Shown here: positions 14,321 to 40,432 of the stretch, piece by piece | How positions within the stretch are numbered: position 1 is the first letter of the stretch | Layout: every line of letters starts with the position of its first letter | Assembly: GCF_036324505.1 (NCBI RefSeq) | Contig: NC_086366.1 | Span: 8,681,427 to 8,745,426 of the forward strand | Reading direction: 5' to 3' | DNA: 64,000 nt | Source: Eleginops maclovinus | Lineage: Eukaryota; Chordata; Actinopteri; Perciformes; Eleginopidae | Made by a program: the position numbers and the translations under genes | Notes under the pieces: generated by a model | The model's input: only the letters and a program-made list of their open reading frames with translations | Told to the model about the DNA's origin: nothing | The model's database searches: none

Positions 14321-15029
14321 ATGCATACAGTCATCTGCATGGCTTTGACCTACGCAGCACCGCGGTTACAGGAACTATGCTAATGTAGGACGTTTCTTCT
14401 ATGGACATGATAATTCCTAATTGGTACTGATTTTTTCATAATAGCCATGGAAAATACCATCATCACAGCAAAGATGGCAACTAGACAGCAGCTTTGGGTA
14501 AAAAAGCTTTTGGCATTATCTAAATGTAATATGTTATCTAATGAGGCATTGCGGTGTGCATGGCTCTGTGGTACGACACCATTAGTTTGAGTAAAATATT
14601 GATAACTGCTGTTTTGCTAATTTACATATAAAAACACATAATTTTGCCAGCATATAAAACTGTTAGAAACTCGTACGTTCATTTGAACACATATTCTCAC
14701 AATCTGATGCATTAGTGTTCTACGGACGCCCACACTTACCTGTTGCGTTTTCACATTTAAATTAGCCTGAGGGAAGATGGCTGACCCTGTCGGAGCCACA
14801 TCTGTCAGCACAGTAAATAGACGCAGGATTAGCACCAGTTGGGACTATCTCCAAACAGCATCTGATTTGCAGTTATAATTAGGTTGAAGCTGTTTTGATT
14901 TTAACCTCACTGCAAACAAATTATACGGGACAGACAGGCGGAAATAAGGGAGCAACACTGAAATACTGCCACCTTGAAGTCATTATGCTTTTGTTACATT
15001 ACAGGCACCTGTTGCCCCCTACAACGCTC

Positions 15030-15030
15030 A

Positions 15031-15078
<48 letters not shown>

Positions 15079-15082
15079 CACA
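15030..15082. repeat. Compound (ACGC)n(AC)n microsatellite
   Basis: ACGC tetramers run to about 15066 and pass directly into AC dinucleotides to 15082. Confidence 0.95.
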
Positions 15083-15880
15083 AAACAATCCCTAATAACT
15101 TGGTTCTGCCCTATCACTGTAATTACATTGTTTTTTCCACTGAATTTTGTCCGATTTCTAAAAAAAAGTGACAAAACACAGCATATTCGTTACCAATCTA
15201 AAATTGTGGGCATACGCAACTGGAAGAAACAACAGTGGTAACAGTGATAATGCACTCTTGATGATGCAAAACTGAAGGCTACATGACCTCTAACAGGTGT
15301 GGAAGAAACTTGGATTTACTTTGTGGAGTTTGACACGTGTGTGTGTGTTAGTAGCTGGGGGATTAAATGTGCCTGTGAATTCTTCAAATTCATTATGGAG
15401 GATGGACATATTTGTATGTTTCCTTTCCGTATCCCTGCCTCTTTCCCACTACAGTATGTCTGTCTTGTGACTCACCACTTTTGAAGCAGCAATTGTCTGA
15501 AGAAAAATCTGATGATGTATCCTTATACTCTGCCAAACAAGTACAAACTATAAAATGGCTTATAATTAAAGGCTAACATGTGAAATTAAAAGACATGTTT
15601 GACATTGTCATTTTGTTTTCTTTTAAATATTTAAGTCAAGTTTTGATTTGATCCAAACTATCTTTGCTGCCAGGGCATGCTGTAATACAAATCCTGCAAA
15701 ATCTTGTTTAACTGATCTGTTGTGTCAGAAATGTTGGACTACATTTACCCAGCTTCAGAATATACAAAGAAATTAAAATGTTACTTTTATCAAACAGCAG
15801 CAGCACTTAAAATGTTTGTTTCTGTCATAAGGGACCGCTCTCCTTCTGCACTTTAGTTATGACAGACAAGTCAAGTCAAG

Positions 15881-16780
15881 TGAAGTCAATTTTATTCATC
15901 AAACCGGATATAAAATATCCCAATTTCGCTTCAAGGGACTTTGAAATCGGTTCAGTATACGACACCATCTGTCCTTGGAGATTCGATTCAGATAAGAAAA
16001 TAGAGAGCTATAGTTAAGTGGACTCTTCTCTTAAAAGACAGTCATGCATTGTGTTAACAATTTTTGATATCTTAAAGGGAAGCCAAGCTTTTCACGATAC
16101 ACAGTAAAAAGCAGAGCCCACAGTTTGCTTGCATTACTCGTATTACTTTTATTTTGTACAGCTCTACACGCTGTTTCTATCTTAACCATTTTCAATGGAT
16201 TGTTAAACTTTGATATTGCAGCTTTTGAATGTGAAAAGTCAAATAGGATATATCTGTTTTCATAAGACAGCCCTGAAGGCCCTATGAGAGTTGGCTGCTG
16301 TATGTGGCTTTCTAAAAGGCTTATCTTTCAGTGTATTGTACATAGTCATTGAACTATAGTGCATCAAATAAAATACATGGTTAAATAGCATCCAAGTCAT
16401 TTTTAGCTAGTAGTATTTAAAGATGAGCAAAGCCACTACCTGAACATATAAAATCATAATGTAATGGTCAGCAGGTGCGAAGGCTGTTTACCTCACTGAT
16501 AGCCTTCGACTCTGACAGCCTGCCATGAAATATACAGTAATGAAAAATGTACTCTGTGTTAGTATATTTTGGGAAGCTGTTTAGTCTGTCCAAAATGTGT
16601 TCTCAAATCCAACTGATAACTGAAGCGTATGATCCTTCCCTGGATGCAGAGAAGCAAAAACAAAAACATATCTGATGTGTTGCGGCATCAGTGGATGGCA
16701 AGAGTAAGACAGGCTGCTACAGCTGACTGCAGTTATAAAGAGAGTATCAGCAAACCTTTCTGATGTTATAGACATGACAA
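15881..16780 (+). repeat. Tandem duplication, copy A (left part)
   Basis: Blocks here recur in the same order and orientation at 19001-20850. They include GTCAATTTTATTCAT / GTCCATTTTATTTAT at the start; the GACACC-TCT block; CAATGTGTTGACAATTT-like sequence; GCAGCTTTT; CAGTGTATTGTA; AAAGCCACT-CCT; AATGGTCAGCAGGT; and CTGCTACAGCTGACTGCA-TTATAAAGAGAG. Identity by eye is roughly three quarters, with many small indels. The first ~130 bp resemble a dispersed teleost repeat (AAGGGACTTT then GACACC motifs). Confidence 0.75.
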
Positions 16781-17806
16781 CCCCATGACTATTTCATGGA
16801 AACAATGTTGACAGTCGGAGCACTGCTCCTCTCAGGTTCAGGCCCCAGCTGGTTGCTTGTAACTTGTGTCTCCTTTCGTTTTTCAGGGCAGTGTAGTAAA
16901 TCCACCGGAAACCAGTATGATGTAGTTATGTGTGGCTCCAGTCATGTTGTATTAATCTCTTCTTACGGCCTCAAAGGATTGTGTTTTTTTGAAAGGATAA
17001 TACTAACAGTGTTGACCTTTTTTTCTCACGGATGACATGGTTTTGCTGTTGTTGTGATCCCTTTTATCTTAACTGTCATGATTGCTCTTTGTTTTATGCT
17101 GGGATGTGAGTTTACTACATAGGGTATATCCAGAATCATTTAAGAGCCTCATGATTGGCTTCAAATAGATCTTCAGTAATTACTGCTTGTATTTTTTGTC
17201 AGAACCAAAAACATGGAACTAATTTGGGCGTAAACGCAGTGCATGCTTCAGTACCTGGGTCTGCTAATAGTGTTTATAATGACACACAAAAACAAGTTTG
17301 GAAAGGTAATTGCAGTTTACATGGCAACAAATTCATCCGTGAAAAGAGTATTAAATGTTAGCTTTTTTTCTAAATACACAGCTTCTATCAGTGGTAGAAG
17401 AAGACACTCAAGTTAAAGTGTCAGTAATAAAGTTTAAGAATTACTGTTTCAAGCAAACACACTTCATTTAGAAAAATGGAAAAAAGTCCAATAGTATTAG
17501 CATCAAAATATGCTCCATGTACCGAAAGTAAAAGTACTCATTAGGCAGAGTGGCCTATTTTAGAATCATATATACTGTGAGTACGCATTACAGTGTGCGT
17601 TACAATGCTGGATTATGGTTATGATGAAAGTGCACACTTTAATGTTGCAGCTGGTAAAGTGAGTTAGTTTTGACAAATGTGTTTACTGCTGGTTAGTTTA
17701 ACCTACAATAATAAATAATACGTTTTACCTTTTCCTCCCTTATTTTGTGGAGTAGAAGAATAAAGCAGCATGAAATGAAAAAGAATGTTTTTTATCTCAT
17801 AACAAT

Positions 17807-17900
<94 letters not shown>

Positions 17901-17908
17901 CTGTGTCT

Positions 17909-17969
<61 letters not shown>

Positions 17970-18468
17970 CGCACATGTGTGTAAGTGCATGTGTGTTTGT
18001 GTGTGAGCGCATGTGTGTTTGCTCACAAATAAATACATAAAAGATGTGATTTTCACACTTCTCTCCACAGTATGTATTTATGGGTGTCTGCCTCTGCATT
18101 TCTCTCTGCTCTTCATGCACGCCTGAATGTGATCTTACTGTCAGTTCTTGAATATTATAGATTGCTCACCCGGGGGTTGGAAAGATCATCCTCTTCATCC
18201 ACTTCGCCTGTTAATGATGGTGGTCTACCAGCAGGGGGGTTGACACTGCCAGAGGACAGCTGTGAGGCCTCACTGCTGGCAAAGCCCTCCCGGCCCTCAT
18301 GTCAATATGGCCTCTATTAAGAAGATGCTAGCAATACAGTTGCCTGCGAAATTAGGAAATGATATTAAGGCAGCTCAACATGTTCGAAGGATGAGGAGAA
18401 GAGAGGCACAGTGACTGAAGTGATGAGTGTAAAGATGTACATGTGGCTTTGTGTATTTGCATACCCAT
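16781..18468. other. Segment of copy A absent from copy B, with a microsatellite
   Basis: In copy B the sequence passes from GTCACAGACTTGACACA (about 20834-20850) straight to GTGAGTGACTGAGAGAG. In copy A the corresponding points are about 1.7 kb apart. The extra segment holds the (GT)n tract at 17811 and otherwise featureless AT-rich DNA. Either it was inserted into A or deleted from B; no transposon ends are visible. Confidence 0.6.
17811..18015. repeat. Structured (GT)n microsatellite with GTGTAT and GTGTCT hexamer blocks
   Basis: Pure GT from 17811 is followed by four GTGTAT hexamers, three GTGTCT hexamers, then pure GT again to 17967 and a degraded GTGTGAGCGCATG tail. Substituted dimers have been amplified as blocks. 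Confidence 0.95.
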
Positions 18469-18791
18469 GAGTGAGTGAGAGAGTGGGTGGAAGCTGCTTT
18501 GATCAGTCTAAATAATTGAAACTGTTGTCCAATTGTGCTTTGAGCCAGAAAGTATGCTTGTGTGCAGGTATTTGACATGTCTTTCTGCAAAGCTAATGGC
18601 ATTACTTCATGTCTGTGTCAGCCTTGTTATGTGCCTGCATGGCCATAGTGATAATGACCCTCTGCACAAAGTGGCTTATTCCAATCCTTGCGGCCTGCTG
18701 TACTGAACTTTAGTTTAGTGGGTGGAGAACAATTGTAGTCACAGCGGCATACATTGAATACTCACTGTGACGGACCAGAGGGAGCTAAGCT
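18469..18791 (+). repeat. Tandem duplication, copy A (right part)
   Basis: This matches 20855-21190. Shared blocks include GTGAGTGA-GAGAG, AAGCTGCTT/AAGCAGCTT, AAACTGTTGTCCA, TTGAGCCA-AAAGTATGC, CTAATGGCATTACTT, AGTGATAATGACCCTCTG, and GAGGGAGCT-AGCT at the end. Similarity fades after 18791 and 21190, marking the right boundary. Confidence 0.8.
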
Positions 18792-19000
18792 TTCTACATT
18801 CACATGAAGTCCCAACAGTTTGTAAGATATTTATGTTGTGCTTTACTTTGTCTGTACATTTATTGATCTGTTATGGAAGGAGCATTTGGTCAAATATATA
18901 CAGCTTCCATAAAGGAACCAAACACATTTCTAATGGGACTTTCAACTGCTTATGCCAAGAGTGACAACACTCTTTCTGAGCTTGAGTCATCCCACTCAGG
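18792..19000. other. Spacer between duplication copies A and B
   Basis: About 210 bp between the end of copy A and the start of copy B. I see no clear match to the flank of either copy. Confidence 0.5.
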
Positions 19001-20052
19001 CGAGTCCATTTTATTTATATAACAGAATATTATAAACCAGAAGTTTGCCCTAAGGGGACTTTTTCAAATCTGTACAGCATTTGACACCCTCTATACTTCG
19101 ACCCACAGTTCGGAACAGGAAAAACTCACAGCGAAAATAAAAAAAAATGTATGGAAAGAAAATTCTAGCAAACAGTTCTCTGTATAGACCCTGACATGAA
19201 TGCAACCAGAGGCCATGTTACTGACTTTCTTCCTAGTTGATCAAAAGAATACTTTTTGCACAGTATGAACACTTTGAAAAGGCGGTCACACAATGTGTTG
19301 ACAATTTCAAGATATCTTCAAAGGCTGGCAAGTTATTATACAGTACAGTGTGGAGCCATCAGCGTGCAGGCAATACTGTTTTCATTATATTGTTATCATA
19401 ATGTTTTACGTTTCCTTTTTTCTGCCATCTTGAATGGATTCTAAGATTTTATGATGCAGCTTTTAGAGTCAAATAATTATTTCTGTTAGTTCATAAAGTG
19501 AGCACTGAAGGCCTTCTTTCACTCGGCTGCTCTGGTTGTGCTTCCGTTAAGCTTATCTGTCAGTGTATTGTACTGAATCATTGTGCAGTACTGCATATAT
19601 GAATAGTTGAACATCTCACATCATTTAGCTTGGATTTATGTAAAGATAAGTAAAGCCACTGCCTAAATCAAATATACCAAAAGTAATCAAATGCAATGGT
19701 CAGCAGGTTTGGGTGTAACGCGTTACAAAAGTAACAGAGTTAATGTACTACTTTTTGCTGTAATGCAGCAATATAACGCATTACTTTTGAAAATTGGGTA
19801 ATATAATACCCGTTACTATTCTCTGTAATGCAGTAACAAATCATTTTAACCCAAAATGATGTGTTTTTTTGTTTCTAATAATTCACCATCATCGCGAGAC
19901 ATTCCGACACCAGAGAAATAATTGTGCAGGTAGAATAGTTGCTCGGAGAAAAGAAAGGAAAAACACAGGAGTGCGCGCAGGCCGAGGCAACAGAGGGTTA
20001 CTTTCTCTGGGTCTGCTGCTTGAACCCCGAGAAGCTCAGAGACTCGTGGCAG

Positions 20053-20145
20053 AGTGTTGAAGATATGCAGCCTCTGTCTGCTGTGGAATCGCCGGCTTTT
20101 AGAAAGCTTGTCAGCGAAATCCCCATTAACACACCAATGATTAGG
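20053..20145 (+). pseudogene. hAT transposase scrap (DMQPLS motif) inside the MITE
   Basis: The frame reads EDMQPLSAVESPAFRKLV and then stops at TGA after PMIR. This matches a conserved segment of ZBED-like hAT transposases (a D-M-Q-P-L-S-x-V-E-x-x-x-F-R core). Only about 30 codons are preserved, with no BED finger, catalytic core or dimerisation domain. It fixes the parent family of the MITE. Confidence 0.6.
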
Positions 20146-20331
20146 TGAGCTAACGTTGCCCAGAGACTTGTTCATATACAGCAGGTTACTGGGCCGTGCA
20201 GAGGCTCCACTAACATGTTATTAATAACAAACAGCGACGTCATGTTACCGGTATCAAATATTATTCAGCCCACTTATACGCAGCATCAGTTTAATTTCTA
20301 GCTCTTTTCCTAATGTTCAGCATTTGTTGCC

Positions 20332-20347
20332 AGATAGATAGATAGAT
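20332..20347. repeat. Short (AGAT)n tract within the MITE
   Basis: About four GATA repeats (CAGATAGATAGATAGATT). Confidence 0.8.
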
Positions 20348-21190
20348 TTAATTAATGAGCTGCAATAAACTACATTTTAGCATTACAAGCCCTACTTTTG
20401 AGGTTATTTTGGTGAAAGTAACTCAAAGTAATGTAAAAGTAGTGTAACGCATTACAGTTCAGAGACAGTAATGATGTAATGTAACTTATACCTTTAAAAA
20501 GACAGCAATAAGTCATATGTACTGTATTACATTTTGGAAGTAACTTGCCCAACCCTGGTGTTCAGGTTGTTTACACTGCTGGTAGCCCACAACTCTGACG
20601 GTAAAATGTGAAATAATGCACAGCGTGTTCACTGACTATATATTGGGACGCTATTTCGTCCGTCCAACTGTTTACTGAAGGGTATGATGCTTCTCTAGAG
20701 GCATACAAGGAAAAACAAAGAAGCATCTCAGCCAAACTCTCCCTGACATGTTTTGACATCAGTGGACAGCAAAAGAAAACCCGTCTGCTACAGCTGACTG
20801 CAATTATAAAGAGAGCATCAGCACAGTGTGGATGTCACAGACTTGACACAAATGTGCGTGAGTGACTGAGAGAGCTGGTGAAAGCAGCTTAGGACAGTCT
20901 AAATATTTTAAACTGTTGTCCACTGCTGCACATTGAGCCAAAAAGTATGCATGTGTGCAAGGATGTGTCTGCTACGTTCTTCTGCACAACTAATGGCATT
21001 ACTTGATCCCCGTGCCAGCCGAGTGATGTGCCTGCAGGGCCTTAGTGATAATGACCCTCTGTACAATGGGGCTCATTCACATCCTGGATGCCTGCCTTAC
21101 TTAAGTTTAATTTAGTCTGTGGAGTACAAACGCAGTCGCAGTGACAAACACTGAATTCTCGCTGTCACTTGCTAGAGGGAGCTTAGCTGT

Positions 21191-24100
21191 TTGGAGCTGT
21201 GCGGTGTCTCAAAAATGTAAATTACCATAGTGAATTACATGCCACCCATACATTTCTCAACACATTTGGAGATGTTCTTTTCCACTGGGTTGTGCAGAGC
21301 GCTGTCAAGCTGGAAAAATGACAAAATCACATTTACCTTGTGTTCAGGGAAGAAAGAGATGGCAGAGAAAATCTTTTTTTTTGTTTTGTTTGTGCTCAAA
21401 GCCAGAAACCAGATATTTGTTTTTGATAAGCTAGTGTAATTTCTGCATACACTAGGCAGCCAAAAACATTCAGATTCCTGGTTTTAGTAATATTACAGAT
21501 GTCGTTACATATATGCATGATATTTGCATATGTTCATTCTGATTCTTCAAAGCTCCTAGCATGGAGGGTTTAACAATATATTCTGGGAGCCTGTGTTGAA
21601 ATTGATGCATTCACAAAGAAGGCTGATGTCAGTAACCATAAGGACTTTAAAGATTGTTGTAGCTGTTTTACATTGAGCCATTTTTGTACCACAGCCACAG
21701 TTCAGCATCCTCCAGCAATAATATGTTATCTTTGTTTTTCAGTTAGATGCGATACGCCTGCAGGAATATATGAATCCCTTTCTTTGATGTTCCTTCTCTT
21801 TGATGTCACCATGTCCTTTATGTGACACAATTTAGTGTTTTTCATAGTAAATTATTTAAGTCATTCTCTCTTCTATTCTCGGTTTATAGGTTCTAAAACT
21901 CGAAAAAATAGTAAGTGAAAATGTGTTCAATCTGAGTGATTTACCATATGTTGACTGGCAATATTGGAAAATCATGGTTTTATCGCATGAAAATCCACAT
22001 GGAGTTTGTGATGTGAAATGAATATTTTAGTTTTGTACTTAAAAACTCTCCAAGATTCAAGCTGTAATGCTGTATATATTTGAAAGGAGTGTTCCCACTG
22101 CATATGCTTGGTTGTGCATAATGCCAGGTTTTATAACCGATACCAGTAAAGACTAATTAGCTCTCTGAGCACAAGACAGTGACTCATGCTGGTGCTTGGT
22201 ATTTGTCGAATCTGTATAGGAGTATTTGATTTCTTCAGTGAAGAAATTGAATCTAATTACGCAATGATAAGCTTCCATATGGGTTTTACCTAAATGTTAT
22301 CTCAATGGTATTAAAGGATAAGCTCCAACAGCAGAACTGTTCAATTCCCTCAGTACAATAGGCCATCTATCCAGACATATTTGGTTGTGCAATTACTATT
22401 GAAATTCTGTCTAGTATGCTTATCAGTTTTACTGAAATGTGGCAATTAGTCAATTTGTTGTAGTAAATAATGCATTAATCTCTATAATGTGTATTGTCAC
22501 TAATCAAGGTATGTAAACAGTACAACCTCAAATACAGTTTTTTTTGTTTTGTTTAATAATTGCTTGTTTATTATATGCAAATGCATTTTTTTAGCAGCTT
22601 TTCGAATCCTAGTTTAAAAAGTCAAATTGGATAGAAACAACTCAAATAGATGTTTAACTCAGTGAAGCTGGTGCATTGCTGTAAATGACAAACTGGCATT
22701 TGCATCAGAAAATTAATAGCAGCCATTTTAATAGCAGCATCAGCAGTGAAGCATATGACCGCGCACATTTAGAAACAGAAAACATTCAAATGTGGCTTTC
22801 CATTTCTTGCTCTAGTGCATTTGCTTGAAAATATTTTGTTCAATCTGTAAATGTTCTTCGAAAATGTTTTGCTTTTTCCAGCAGAAGTTGTAGGAGCCCA
22901 CGAAGCAAACAATGTTGAGCAAAGAGTTGTGGCTTTGGCAGCAGATGTTGGTTAAGAGGTCAAGCTTTGCAGAGGGGGATGTTTGAACTATTTTTTGAAA
23001 ACACAAAAGAACTCTTTGAAATCATGCTCTTGGATTAGTCCTCCTTTTGTTTCTCCTGCAAAGACATGGTTACTTTCATATCTCTAGTGCATTCAGTGCT
23101 ATAGATTCTGCGGCTGCCTCAAAAAAGATAAAAGTGAATAAATCAAATGGAAAAGGGAGCAGCCAGACTCTCTACTAGAGACATTACAAAGAGATCCTCA
23201 GCTGATGTAAGTCTGCTGTCATGGATGGCATATTTTTAACGTCTCTTTGGGGAGAGTTTGGTTGAATTCTGGGTGTGACATAGCGTCTCAAAGTCTATCT
23301 TTAAAAATGACTTAATGTGTGACCACACTGTCTGGTAGGCATGACAGAAACAGTTTGTGAAAACTTCTTGGTCAAAATGAACAACAAGAAGGTCAGTACA
23401 GGGTCTTCTTTTGTTCTTTATCCATATATAGAAAGACCTCTATGTTCCACACATTTTGTAAATTACTGGTGCATGAGTCAAAGTCAAAGTCCAGTGAAAC
23501 CTTCGAGAACTTGGTGGGATATGCAGAAAATCATCATCATTAAGGGGCTATTGGCAATGTTTTCCAATCAAATCAACCTCTCTTTCTTTGCAAAAGTAGT
23601 TCACTCCCTGCTGCTACTTGACAAGAGTTCAGTCTGGTTCAGCGGAAACCCCGAATGTGTCCTGGAGGAGCAATGTCACAAAGGACAGATGGTATGGGTG
23701 GAATAATCAGTCCTTTGGATACTGAAAGCATGCTTGCCAACTGTTTTATGTTGGAAGGCAATAATCACAAATTCACTTTATGTGATAACATCATTTATTT
23801 CAGAAGGGTAAACCTTTCAGCCATGTATAAACCACTGGCCTTATTTAATTAAAACAAACCTTTTTGGGAAAAATAGCATTTGTGTGAAATATGGGGACGG
23901 AAACTCACTTCCTGCTTTTGACGACAAACTCTAAATCTCTATTATGATTCTGACATTATCAGACCTTATTATTGCTGTAAAGTAAACTTGAAATCCTTGG
24001 ATGTTTTTCTTTGGGACTGCCTAATGGACAAAGCTGGTGCCTCTGTAATAGTCCAATCAATAACCTCAAACTCTTCATGATGTGTAATGCATAATGAGAT

Positions 24101-25212
24101 TTTTCAGCCAAGACTGAATGGAGCCTCATTCAGTTGGTCTGTCGGGCGCGAGCAGGGCGTCTGATCACTCTCAACAGCCATGCACTCCTCATTTTTCTAA
24201 AGGCAAGCTGGAAATTGGACATGGAATCTGAGCTCATTTCTTGGAGCCAGGCTTTTTTCTCACAGCTAAAATGAATACATTATGATGTTAGAGATGAGCA
24301 ATACACGTCAGTTAGTCTTTCTATATATCTCTACCTCCCTTTTTTCCTTTCTTTCCCTCACACTGCCTTTCCTCAAAGCAGGTTAGATGTGCTGCCTCTG
24401 GGGCAAAAACCTTTTTTAATCCATTTAAATGGAGACAATTTAGCTGAGGCCTGGGTGTCAATGTGCTTGTGATGTTGCTTATCTGTTGCATCAGTCGCAC
24501 AGAGTATCAATTGAAGGCAGGTCAAGTGGAGGTAAATGAGGTTCCTGGTAACAGCCGCTGTGTGTGTTGCTCTGCTTTTTTGTGCATCTTAAGATAAGAA
24601 AATACCATGATCTAGGCACAGGAAACAGCAGTTAGGTTTAGTGAGAGTGTATTTGTGTTCAAGAGTAAGCGAAGAGTTGATTTTGGGCTTTTTTGATAAC
24701 TTTTTGTAATAATATCCTTAATCTTTTTTTCTTTAAGGTTTACTTTAGGGTTCCAAGTTGTGTTCAGCGAAGCTTCCTCACTCCACGATTTGTCATAAAT
24801 CACGATTTTGCACCTGATGAATACCACCACCTGAGGACAGTGCTTTAACATGAAGTATGGTTCTCAAAACATATTAATGATTCGTATCAGGGCAGTCAAT
24901 GTGGGAATGTGTCACATAGATGTCAACATACCTACAGGTGGAGGGACAGGTAAACTTGATAGCATTTTCTAACAGCCACTGATCTGGGTAAGTTGTTAAT
25001 GACATTGTGAACAGTTATCAACTGAACATTACTTTTTTGTTTTGTCACATAGATATTATATTTGTTCATTTCTTTATTAAATATGAGGTAATGTGAATTT
25101 AGGTCAAACAAGTGTTTCCCGTGGAAGCATATGTGGCCTGTGTTCCTCACCCGAACTTGATTTAGCGATATTCCTTTTTGTGTCTGCAGAATAGGTGTGC
25201 TTAGGATAAACT

Positions 25213-25214
<2 letters not shown>
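21191..25214. other. Non-coding intronic sequence
   Basis: No exon, RNA gene or transposon end recognised. The longest frame (23341-23706, 121 codons) has no domain, signal peptide or splice context and looks like chance. Confidence 0.5.

Positions 25215-25264
<50 letters not shown>
25215..25264. repeat. (GT)25 microsatellite at the 3' tail of a SINE
   Basis: Pure GT, directly adjoining the AGATAG tail of the minus-strand SINE fragment. Confidence 0.95.
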
Positions 25265-39920
<14,656 letters not shown>

Positions 39921-40110
39921 GGGCGGTGGTGGCAAAGTCCATAGGGGCTTGGCCTGGGAACTGGAAGGTCACAAGTTCAAGTCCCCGAAAGACCAAGTTG
40001 TTACCGTGGTGTCCCTGAGCAAGGCACCGTTCTCTACACTGCTCCCTGGGCGCCGTACATAATGGCAGCCCACTGCTCCTAACACTAGGATGGGTCAAAT
40101 GCAGAGACCT
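39921..40110 (+). mobile_element. tRNA-derived SINE, first (internally shortened) unit
   Basis: A tRNA-like head carries a degenerate A box (GTGGCAAAGTCCATAGGGGC) and a degenerate B box (ACAAGTTCAAGTCCCC). The body follows (TGAGCAAGGCACCG, GGGCGCCGTACA, TAGGATGGGTCAAATGCAGAG). Compared with the second unit it lacks a body segment of about 60 bp and the 3' tail beyond GCAGAGACC. Confidence 0.8.
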
Positions 40111-40432
40111 GTCCAGCAGTGGCTCAGTCAGTAGGGGCTTGGACTGGGAATCGTAGGGTTGCCGGTTCAAGTCCCCAAACAGACTTGAAATATGGAAGGT
40201 GGACTGCTACTTGGAGAGGTCCCAGTTCACCTCCTAGGCCCTGCTGTGGTGCCCTTGAGCAAGGCACCGGACACCTCCCCCTCCCCATTGCTCCCCGGGC
40301 GCTGCACGATAGCTGCCCACTGCTCCTAGTACTAGGATGGGTTAAATGCAGAGGACCAATTTCACTGTGTGTGCTCTGCTGTGTGCATGTATGTGACTAA
40401 TAAAGAGGGTTTCATCCTCCCATTCTATCTAT
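40111..40432 (+). mobile_element. tRNA-derived SINE, second unit with intact-looking pol III boxes
   Basis: Head: A box within TGGCTCAGTCAGTAGG (40120-40135) and B box GGTTCAAGTCC (40164-40174), close to the consensus GGTTCGANTCC. The body ends with CTAATAAAGAGGGTTTCATC and a short CTATCTATCT tail. The same 3' body occurs on the minus strand at 25265-25398, showing it is dispersed. Frames across it (ALHDSCPLLLVLGWVKC) recur in both copies because of the shared repeat, not a shared protein. Confidence 0.88.

Larger units (their letters stand above)
19704..20557. mobile_element. hAT-type MITE inserted in duplication copy B (854 bp)
   Basis: Seen: left end CAGGTTTGGGTGTAACG and right end (reverse complement) CAGGGTTGGGCAAGTTAC, with 9 of the first 10 bases identical. 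Subterminal repeats of GTAACGCGTTAC and GTAATGCAGTAAC type are present at both ends. The imperfect flanks ATGGTCAG (19696-19703) and GTGTTCAG (20558-20565) agree at 6 of 8 positions. Copy A of the tandem duplication shows the unoccupied site. The interior contains a hAT transposase scrap. Known: CAGNGTTGGG-type ends and 8-bp duplications are typical of hAT elements. Confidence 0.8.
19001..21190 (+). repeat. Tandem duplication, copy B (interrupted by a MITE)
   Basis: Collinear with 15881-16780 plus 18469-18791, in direct orientation. Removing the MITE at 19704-20557 restores continuity with copy A across AATGGTCAG and GTTGTTTAC / GCTGTTTAC. Copy B lacks the 1.7 kb middle segment of copy A. The divergence suggests an old event. 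Confidence 0.78.

Noticed and set aside
23341..23706. 121-codon + strand frame
   Set aside because: No recognisable domain, no splice or promoter context, and amino-acid pattern typical of AT-rich chance frames.
40291..40400. Shared peptide ALHDSCPLLLVLGWVKC seen here and on the minus strand near 25300-25390
   Set aside because: The similarity is due to two copies of the same SINE tail, not a gene family.
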